This document shows positions 1 through 4,415 of a stretch of 5,294 nucleotides of DNA, piece after piece. This DNA is from Nocardioidaceae bacterium. Lineage in GTDB: Bacteria; Actinomycetota; Actinomycetes; Propionibacteriales; Nocardioidaceae. Where the stretch lies: NCBI GenBank assembly GCA_025966335.1, contig JAICRS010000214.1, positions 1 to 5,294 on the forward strand, written 5' to 3'. Position numbers and translations under genes: made by a program. Below the pieces are notes generated by a model. That model searched no databases, had not been told where the DNA came from, and was given only the letters and a program-made list of their open reading frames with translations. How positions within the stretch are numbered: position 1 is the first letter of the stretch; each line of letters starts with the position of its first letter.

Positions 1-574
1 CCACGAATCCGCCTCCGCTGTCCAGGGAGTCGGTTCGTGGGAAGAAGTTCGGCTTCGCCGGCAGCGCGTCGGTCTCGTTCGACCTTGCCACCAGCCTTGG
101 TGCGCCTAGTTCAGCTGTCACATCGGACAAGAACACGAAGAACTCGACTTGTTGGAATTGTGGTTCTCGTGAGGGCACCAGGATGGTGTGGTTGAGGTAG
201 TCGCGGTGAAGGTCCTGCTCATAGTCGGCCGCGCCTTCGTACTTCGCCCAAACCTCAGCCGAATACAGCCTCACGTCACGGTCCCGAAGCAACGTCGTCG
301 CTAGCTCAATGAGGGCGTCACAGACCACGAGACGGTTCAAAGCGCCGCCGGCGAAGGGGAAACTGTCGATGCCGTTGAACTCGTCATCCGCGAACCGCGC
401 GTTGCGCGCTGGGTCCACAGCGTCGTGGAAGTCGTCACCCGTGGGGAAGAGAAGCGGCAGGTCGCGCATGGCTGCGTGCACGTCACCTGCTGGCAGATAC
501 TCGGGTAGCACGACGAAACCGTCCGCATCCCAAGTTTCAGCCACCGCGGCAAGGTCCATGACGGCGAGTCTCAT
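1..574 (-). CDS. Phytanoyl-CoA dioxygenase (PhyH)-like protein, C-terminus beyond left edge
   Basis: Reading leftward from an ATG at 574 gives 191 open codons with no stop before the window edge. The N-terminal part (AETWDADGFVVLPEYLP, residues 12-28) has the usual PhyH opening, where the chain 'wants' to become a beta strand after a DGF/DGY turn. The motif LHRDYLNHT (122-130) supplies H123 and D125, matching the HxD iron ligands of Fe(II)/2-oxoglutarate dioxygenases. FFVFLSDVTAELGAPRLV (145-162) resembles the core strand and the Gly-Pro turn that follow in this family. Family members are commonly about 250-300 residues, so the distal His and the 2-oxoglutarate-binding Arg should lie outside the window. 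The substrate cannot be inferred. A weak GGGG lies 5 nt before the ATG; a second in-frame ATG at 559 is an alternative start. Codon use is atypical for the window (CTA, AGG, AGA, ACA, CGA; G+C about 60%), which suggests acquisition. Confidence 0.75.
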   Translation of the reverse strand, partial: MRLAVMDLAAVAETWDADGFVVLPEYLPAGDVHAAMRDLPLLFPTGDDFHDAVDPARNARFADDEFNGIDSFPFAGGALNRLVVCDALIELATTLLRDRDVRLYSAEVWAKYEGAADYEQDLHRDYLNHTILVPSREPQFQQVEFFVFLSDVTAELGAPRLVARSNETDALPAKPNFFPRTDSLDSGGGFV

Positions 575-648
575 TCAGACCCCGGTATGAGTCCAACCGG
601 TATCCGCGCCTTCCGCTGGCGGACTGGTCACGGGCGGCTCTGTCTCGG

Positions 649-720
649 TGGGCGCAGCAGGGATCGAACCTGCGACCACCTCCTTGTAAGGGAGGTGCTC
701 TACCGCTGAGCTATACGCCC
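649..720 (-). tRNA. tRNA-Val (anticodon UAC)
   Basis: The minus strand folds into a complete 72-nt cloverleaf. The acceptor arm pairs GGGCGUA with UGCGCCC (one U-G pair). The D arm is GCUC/GAGC, the anticodon stem is CCUCC/GGAGG, and the T stem is GCAGG/CCUGC with loop UUCGAUC. The seven-base anticodon loop CUUACAA reads UAC, which decodes valine GUA and probably GUG codons. The discriminator base is A. The next genomic bases are CCG, so the 3' CCA is not encoded and must be added by the CCA enzyme. The 3' end of the gene faces the low-GC PhyH-like gene, which lies about 75 bp further on in the same orientation. Confidence 0.97.
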
Positions 721-733
721 CGAAGCGACGCAC

Positions 734-763
734 AGCCTAACCTCAGCCGGTCAGCGGCGACAA
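734..763 (-). promoter_or_regulatory. Probable promoter of tRNA-Val
   Basis: On the minus strand, TTGTCG (763-758) is followed after 18 nt by TAGGCT (739-734). The first matches 4 of 6 bases of the TTGACA -35 consensus, and the second fits the actinobacterial TAnnnT form of the -10. Transcription would begin near 727, giving a leader of about 7 nt before the mature tRNA 5' end, a sensible distance for a tRNA gene. The assignment rests on position and weak consensus only. Confidence 0.5.
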
Positions 764-780
764 AAACATCCGGAAACGCG

Positions 781-816
781 TACGACCGCCGGCGTCTCGG
801 GTCACCAGCGGTCGTA
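781..816. repeat. 9-bp perfect inverted repeat between ahpE and the tRNA
   Basis: TACGACCGC (781-789) is repeated in inverted form as GCGGTCGTA (808-816) with an 18-nt spacer. It lies between the probable ahpE terminator and the tRNA promoter. Read leftward it is followed by a T-rich stretch (GTTTCC, then GTTTTTG near 768-761), so it could be a second terminator shielding the tRNA from read-through. It could also bind a regulator of the tRNA gene. The sequence does not decide between these. Confidence 0.45.
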
Positions 817-863
817 GCAATGACTATTCAACAAGTCCCGGACGGTGCTGTCAGGCAAACCGG

Positions 864-900
864 AAAAAATATGGCCCAGGTCACCCGAAATCACCCGGCC
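864..900 (-). terminator. Probable terminator downstream of ahpE
   Basis: About 20 nt past the ahpE stop, the minus strand can pair GGCC (900-897) with GGCC (876-873), and GGT (895-893) with ACC (881-879), leaving a small internal loop. The run ATATTTTTT (872-864) follows directly, giving the U-tract expected of an intrinsic terminator. The stem is short and imperfect, so efficiency is uncertain. It would end the acyl-CoA synthetase-ahpE transcript. Confidence 0.45.
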
Positions 901-919
901 CGTCCCCCGGCCTCACGGA

Positions 920-1384
920 TCAGCCGGAAATCGCGGCCAGCACCCGCTCGTACTCCGCCAGGTCACGAGCATCCGGCATCGCGTTGTGCACGCTCCACCG
1001 GAGCACGCCCTGCTGGTCGACGATGAACGTCGAGCGGGCCGAGCAGCCGCGCTCGGGGTCGAACACCCCGTAGGAGGCGGAGACCGCTCCGTGCGGCCAG
1101 AAGTCGGACAGCAGCGGGAACGTCAGCCGGTCCTGGTCCGCGAACGCACGCAACGTGAACATCGGGTCGCAGGAGATTGCGAGCAGCTGCACGTCGTCGG
1201 ACTGGAAGCGGTCCAGGTTGTCGCGGACCTCGCTGAGCTCACCGGTGCACACCCGGCTGAACGCGAACGGGTAGAACATCAGCACGACCGCCTTCGCGCC
1301 ACGGAACTTCGACAGAGCCACGGTCTGTCCGTGCTGGTCCCGGAGCTCGAAGTCAGGAGCCCTCTGGCCCACCTCCAGGGTCAT
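920..1384 (-). CDS. ahpE: AhpE-type one-cysteine peroxiredoxin
   Basis: This 154-residue cytosolic thiol peroxidase reduces hydrogen and organic peroxides through a cysteine that becomes sulfenic acid. Its length is close to that of Mycobacterium tuberculosis AhpE (Rv2238c), and it shares the blocks APDFELRD (9-16) and FPLLSDFWPHGAVS (89-102) with that protein as I recall it. The active-site signature PxxxSxxC runs P39-S43-C46, with C46 the peroxidatic residue. R117 (SARSTF) is the likely conserved arginine of the pocket. There is no second cysteine at a classical two-Cys spacing, although C72 and C114 are additional. In mycobacteria the oxidised enzyme is recycled by mycoredoxin-1 and mycothiol; that partner is assumed here. 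The start codon ATG overlaps the stop of the upstream acyl-CoA synthetase (ATGA), and GAGGAG lies 5 nt before it, which indicates translational coupling in one operon. Confidence 0.93.
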   Translation of the reverse strand: MTLEVGQRAPDFELRDQHGQTVALSKFRGAKAVVLMFYPFAFSRVCTGELSEVRDNLDRFQSDDVQLLAISCDPMFTLRAFADQDRLTFPLLSDFWPHGAVSASYGVFDPERGCSARSTFIVDQQGVLRWSVHNAMPDARDLAEYERVLAAISG

Positions 1385-3000
1385 GACGTCTCCTCGCTGA
1401 GCTCGCGTTTGAGGATCTTGCCGGTGGCGTTGCGCGGCAGCTCGTCGAGGACGACGATCTCCCGCGGCACCTTGTACCTTGCCAGGTTCTGCTTCACCCA
1501 GTCCTTGAGGTCGTCCTCGCTGACCTCCGTGGATGGAGCGAGTACGACGAACGCGCGGAGCCGCTTGCCGAACTCCGCATCGTCGACGCCGAGCGCCGCC
1601 GCCTCCACCACCGCGTCATGCCGGGACAGGCAGTCCTCGACCTCCTGGGGGAAGACATTCTCCCCGCCGGAGACGATCATCTCGTCGTCCCGGCCCTCGA
1701 CGAACAGCAGTCCGTCCGCGTCGAACCGACCCACGTCACCGGTCGACATCAGCCCCTCGACCATGTCCTTGGAGCCACCCCCGGTATAGCCCTCGAAGAG
1801 CATCGAGTTGCCCACGAAGATCCGCCCGGGCTCCCCCTCGCGGACCGGGGTCCCCTGCTCGTCGTACAGCCTGACCACGGTCGCGTGCGGCGGCCTCCCG
1901 GCGGTGCCCGGCGCGGCGCGGAGGTCGGCCGGCTGCGCGATCGTCACCCAGGCCACCTCGGTGGAGCCGTAGATGTTGAACAGATGGTCGCCGAACCGGT
2001 CCATCCAGTCGCTGCCGAGGTCGCCGGGCAGCGCGGAGCCGGAGGCGGCGACAACCTTGACGTGGGAGAGGTCGTACGACGCGAGGGTGTCGTGGGGAAG
2101 GTGCATGATCCGTAGCAGCATCACCGGGATGACCGCCATGGAGTCGCACCGGTGCTCGGTGACGGCGCGCAGGCAGTCCTCGGGGTCGAACCTGCGGCGG
2201 AGCACCATCGTGGAGCCCATCAGCATCGCCAGGTTGAGGTGCGCCCAGCCCCAGGTGTGGAACAGCGGTGCGGCGATGTGGGTGCGCCACCCACGCTTGA
2301 GCGGCAGCCGCGACAGGAGGGCGACGCCGGCGTCGAAGGACCCCTCGCTGCGCGGTGCGCCCTTCGGGGTGCCGGTGGTGCCGGAGGTGAGGATCACCGA
2401 CCGCGACCTGTGGCCCGGTGGGACCAGGTCGTCGCTGGAGCCGGCGCCGATCAGCTGCTCGAGGGTGGGCAGGTCGCCCGGTTCGGAGTCGACCCAGGCC
2501 AGCACCCGCGTCGCCCGGGACCCGGACCGCTCGATGAGGTCGGTGAACTCCTGGTCATAGATGATCGCGGCCGGCTTCTCCCGCGCGAACACCTCACCGA
2601 GCTGGGGCGCCGCGAACGCGGTGTTGAGGTAGAGAAGGTCCGCGCCGAGCTTGGCGGCGGCGATGCTGGCCTCGATGAAGCCACGGTGGTTGCGGCACAG
2701 GATCGCGACCGAGCCGCCCTCGCGGATCCCGAGGTCACGCAGCGAGTGCGCCAGGGCGTTGCTGCGCCGGTGCAGCTCGCCGAAGGTCAGCTCGCCCCGC
2801 TCATCGATCACGCCGACCTGGTCAGGATGGCGCTGGGCCAGCGTGGTGAAACCGCCCGCCGGCCCGCGGCCCCACTCGTGCAGTGTTCTCGCGATCCGGT
2901 ACAGCACCCGCGGTGAGTAGGGATAGATGATCCCGGCCGAGGCGAGCACTCTCAGCGCGGTCAGCTCGTTCGCCAGCAGGCCGGCAGCCTTTGCCAACAT
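1381..3000 (-). CDS. AMP-forming acyl-CoA synthetase (FadD2/FadD12-like)
   Basis: This 539-residue ANL-superfamily ligase activates a carboxylic acid with ATP to an acyl-adenylate and transfers it to CoA. The core motifs are all present: the phosphate-binding loop TSGTTGTPKG (205-214), YGSTE (344-348), STGDVG with D422 (419-424), the hinge region GRDDEMIVSGGENVFP (436-451), and PRNATGKILKRE (522-533) with catalytic lysine K528. An N-terminal extension of about 50 residues precedes the domain (AALAxRxPD-like block at 53-60), as in the mycobacterial FadD2/FadD12 group. Nothing here fixes the chain length or the nature of the substrate; a medium or long fatty acid is the default guess. ATG at 3000 is supported by AGAAGG 8 nt upstream. 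The gene overlaps ahpE by 4 nt and is probably the first gene of a two-gene operon controlled by the inverted repeat at 3037-3053. Confidence 0.92.
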   Translation of the reverse strand: MLAKAAGLLANELTALRVLASAGIIYPYSPRVLYRIARTLHEWGRGPAGGFTTLAQRHPDQVGVIDERGELTFGELHRRSNALAHSLRDLGIREGGSVAILCRNHRGFIEASIAAAKLGADLLYLNTAFAAPQLGEVFAREKPAAIIYDQEFTDLIERSGSRATRVLAWVDSEPGDLPTLEQLIGAGSSDDLVPPGHRSRSVILTSGTTGTPKGAPRSEGSFDAGVALLSRLPLKRGWRTHIAAPLFHTWGWAHLNLAMLMGSTMVLRRRFDPEDCLRAVTEHRCDSMAVIPVMLLRIMHLPHDTLASYDLSHVKVVAASGSALPGDLGSDWMDRFGDHLFNIYGSTEVAWVTIAQPADLRAAPGTAGRPPHATVVRLYDEQGTPVREGEPGRIFVGNSMLFEGYTGGGSKDMVEGLMSTGDVGRFDADGLLFVEGRDDEMIVSGGENVFPQEVEDCLSRHDAVVEAAALGVDDAEFGKRLRAFVVLAPSTEVSEDDLKDWVKQNLARYKVPREIVVLDELPRNATGKILKRELSEETS

Positions 3001-3034
3001 CGCGGTGTCCTTCTCGAGGGGGTCAAGTCGGACA

Positions 3035-3053
3035 ACTGTAACCAGCAGTTACA
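3035..3053 (-). promoter_or_regulatory. Operator-like inverted repeat overlapping a possible -10 of the acyl-CoA synthetase gene
   Basis: TGTAAC (3037-3042) and GTTACA (3048-3053) form a perfect 6-bp inverted repeat with a 5-bp spacer, the size and style of TetR-family operators. On the minus strand the distal half is part of TACAGT (3040-3035), a TAnnnT -10 candidate that would start transcription near 3028 and give a leader of about 28 nt. I see no convincing -35. A repressor bound here would block the promoter. TetR regulators that respond to acyl-CoA commonly control fadD-type genes, but no regulator gene is in the window. Confidence 0.5.
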
Positions 3054-3068
3054 CAAACCGCTGCGGCG

Positions 3069-3094
3069 CGGCTCACACCGGGCCGGGCGAGCCG
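3069..3094 (-). terminator. Possible hairpin terminator after the DUF3052 gene
   Basis: CGGCTC (3069-3074) and GAGCCG (3089-3094) can form a 6-bp stem with a 14-nt GC-rich loop, beginning about 11 nt past the stop of the DUF3052 gene. There is no U-tract, but intrinsic hairpins without one are reported in actinobacteria. The surrounding sequence is very GC-rich, so chance pairing is quite possible. If it is real, the acyl-CoA synthetase gene needs its own promoter. Confidence 0.25.
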
Positions 3095-3105
3095 GATCCG
3101 CGGCG

Positions 3106-3540
3106 TCAGTGCGGGGTCTTGGGCGCCACCAGCCGGGTTGCGGTCCAGTCCTTGCTGACCGCGGCGGTCGTCGTGGTGGCAAGTCCCGCGATCGGGGCCG
3201 CCTCGGCCACGTCGGCGGGGTCCACCGAGTTGGGCCGGCCCACCTTCGGGGTGAGCAGCCAGATCACGCCTCCCCCGACCAGGTCGGTCAACGAGTCCAC
3301 GAGCGCATCCACGAGGTCGCCGTCCTCGTCACGCCACCACAGGAGCACGGAGTCGACCACGTTGCCGTAGTCCCCGTCGACCATGTCGGCGTCGATGGTG
3401 TCCTCGATCTGGACCCGGAGCTCGTCGTCGACGTCCTCGTCCCATCCGAGCTCCTGGATGACCATTCCCGGTTTGAAGCCCAGCCGACCACCAAGGGTCT
3501 GGGTGGCGGTGCCTTCAGGGCCACCCGCGGTCGCGCTCAA
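3106..3540 (-). CDS. DUF3052 family protein
   Basis: This 144-residue acidic protein has no signal peptide or membrane segment. It matches the actinobacterial DUF3052 family: GFKPGMVIQELGWDEDVDD (21-39), VLLWWRDEDGDLVDALVD (65-82), GVIWLLTPKVGRP (91-103), EAAPIAGL (113-120) and the C-terminal KDWTATRLVAPK (130-141). The function is not established. The Rv2239c gene next to ahpE in M. tuberculosis is, to my recollection, a homologue. I choose a TTG start at 3540 because GGAGGAG lies just upstream and because it gives an N-terminus MSATAGG that is typical of the family. The reading frame stays open far upstream to 4221, but that part is antisense to the MOSC gene. An internal ATG (M26) would remove the conserved GFKPG block and is unlikely. 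The gene is divergent from the MOSC gene and is followed after 105 bp by the acyl-CoA synthetase gene. Confidence 0.88.
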   Translation of the reverse strand: MSATAGGPEGTATQTLGGRLGFKPGMVIQELGWDEDVDDELRVQIEDTIDADMVDGDYGNVVDSVLLWWRDEDGDLVDALVDSLTDLVGGGVIWLLTPKVGRPNSVDPADVAEAAPIAGLATTTTAAVSKDWTATRLVAPKTPH

Positions 3541-3657
3541 CAGACTCCTCCAAAGTATTTCTGGCCCGCACACCGGTCGTGCCCGAGCTCCTGTCGGGTA
3601 GTCCACCGGATGACAACCCTCCGGCGCAACCCCGCAACGTGCTGACAGGCTACTGCC
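3541..3657. other. Divergent intergenic region between DUF3052 and MOSC genes
   Basis: These 117 bp must contain the 5' regions of both divergent genes. A two-tier stem-loop is visible: CCCGA (3582-3586) pairs with TCGGG (3594-3598), enclosed by CCGGT (3573-3577) and ACCGG (3605-3609). I could not find a convincing -35/-10 pair on either strand. AAATACTTT on the minus strand (TACTTT, 3557-3552) looks like a -10 but is too close to the ribosome binding site to be comfortable. Confidence 0.5.
3545..3551 (-). promoter_or_regulatory. Strong ribosome binding site deciding the TTG start
   Basis: The minus strand carries GGAGGAG (3551-3545), with its GGAGG core 6 nt from TTG at 3540. This near-ideal Shine-Dalgarno sequence argues for the TTG start of the DUF3052 gene over the longer frame and over the internal ATG. 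Confidence 0.8.
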
Positions 3658-4239
3658 ATGAGCGGTGCACATCACCCGAACCGGGCACACGGTGTCGCGG
3701 TCGGCCGCGTCACGTCGGTGAACAGCAGCGCGGTCCACGAGTTCTCCAAGTCGCCGCAGCCCTCGGTGCGGCTGCTCGAGGGTCTCGGCGTGGAGGGGGA
3801 CGCGCACTGCGGGGCGACGGTCAAGCACCGGTCGCGGGTACGCCGGAACCCCGACCAGCCCAACCTGCGCCAGGTCCACCTGCTGCACACCGAGCTGTTC
3901 GACGAGGTCGCTGCGCTGGGTCACCCGTTGCGTCCCGGGGACATGGGCGAGAACATCACCACCACCGGCGTCGACCTGCTCGCACTTCCCCGCGACACGG
4001 TGCTCCTGCTCGGTGACACCGCGCAGGTCCGGGTCACCGGTCTGCGCAACCCGTGCTGGCAGATCGATGCCTTCTCCTCCGGCCTCCTCGAGCACATGGT
4101 GGGGGTCGACGAACAGGGGCGGACCGTCCGCAGGGCAGGCGTGATGGCCGTCGTACGACGAAGCGGGCTGGTGCGCACGGGGGACCCCATCACCGTCGTA
4201 CTCCCCTCGCCTCCGCACCACCGGCTCGACCGGGTCTGA
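3658..4239 (+). CDS. MOSC domain-containing protein
   Basis: This 193-residue soluble protein consists almost wholly of one MOSC domain, the fold at the C-terminus of molybdenum cofactor sulfurases and also found alone in proteins such as YiiM. Matching parts are the GLGVEGDAHCG stretch (42-52), the QVHLLHTELFDEV stretch (72-84), LRPGDMGENITTTGVDLLALP (91-111), and RNPCWQID (130-137), whose C133 is the conserved MOSC cysteine proposed to carry sulfur or bind the cofactor. The family is linked to molybdenum cofactor or sulfur transfer; the substrate of this member is unknown. An in-frame TGA at 3643 leaves ATG 3658 as the first usable start. Its Shine-Dalgarno is poor (ACAGG about 8 nt upstream). 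Downstream is the palindrome at 4248 and then aceE. No molybdenum cofactor genes are visible nearby. Confidence 0.88.
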   Translation: MSGAHHPNRAHGVAVGRVTSVNSSAVHEFSKSPQPSVRLLEGLGVEGDAHCGATVKHRSRVRRNPDQPNLRQVHLLHTELFDEVAALGHPLRPGDMGENITTTGVDLLALPRDTVLLLGDTAQVRVTGLRNPCWQIDAFSSGLLEHMVGVDEQGRTVRRAGVMAVVRRSGLVRTGDPITVVLPSPPHHRLDRV

Positions 4240-4247
4240 GCACCGAC

Positions 4248-4291
4248 TTGTCAGGCGGTGGAAGCGCTATAGCGCTCGCAGCGCCTGACAA
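4248..4291. repeat. 44-bp concentric palindrome between the MOSC gene and aceE
   Basis: TTGTCAGGCG (4248-4257) is mirrored by CGCCTGACAA (4282-4291). Inside, AGCGCTATAGCGCT (4263-4276) is a perfect 14-bp palindrome. Both share one centre, 4269/4270, so 19 of 22 positions in each half are complementary; only part of the 5-bp segments between the arms mismatch. It begins 8 nt after the MOSC stop codon, the usual place for a terminator, and its RNA would fold into a strong stem with a TATA loop. There is no U-tract after it. Its right arm also holds CTGACA (4285-4290), a 5-of-6 match to a -35, so it could instead be an operator for aceE. Confidence 0.8.
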
Positions 4292-4324
4292 CTCGGCGAA
4301 CACGTTGCTACTGACGAGTAAATT
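4285..4324 (+). promoter_or_regulatory. Candidate aceE promoter region
   Basis: Two weak options are visible. CTGACA (4285-4290) is followed after 18 nt by TACTGA (4309-4314). TAAATT (4319-4324), a 4-of-6 match to the -10 consensus, has only a poor -35 (CGAACA, 4297-4302). Either gives a 5' leader of roughly 85-95 nt. A short inverted repeat, TACT-GACG-AGTA (4309-4320), lies across both and could bind a regulator. None of this is strong. Confidence 0.3.
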
Positions 4325-4415
4325 CCCCCATTGGGCCCAGCGTGACACGATGAAAGAGAGGGGATCGCGACCCGACCGCCCTCACACGGACATCTGAATT
4401 GAGAGCAGAGGAATC

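Noticed and set aside
309..590. Plus-strand 93-codon frame opposite the PhyH-like gene.
   Set aside because: The minus strand has a continuous 191-codon frame with a PhyH HxD motif; the plus-strand protein is S/A/R/T-rich with no domain.
603..623. TCCGC/GCGGA pairing downstream of the tRNA as a terminator.
   Set aside because: The stem is only 5 bp with competing pairings and no U-tract, so it is not distinguishable from chance in this composition.
845..1789. Plus-strand open frame of 314 codons across ahpE and the synthetase end.
   Set aside because: It lies opposite two strongly supported genes and shows no recognisable domain; it is a GC-rich shadow frame.
2152..2916. Plus-strand open frame of 254 codons opposite the acyl-CoA synthetase.
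   Set aside because: The low-complexity R/A/G/V/E-rich protein is antisense to conserved ligase motifs and shows no family features.
3541..4221. Upstream extension of the DUF3052 frame on the minus strand (371 residues in total).
   Set aside because: The added part is antisense to the well-supported MOSC gene and has no family similarity, while a TTG with an excellent ribosome binding site at 3540 gives the expected N-terminus.
4332..4339. TGGGCCCA palindrome in the aceE leader.
   Set aside because: An 8-bp GC-rich palindrome is expected by chance in such DNA and it has no supporting context.
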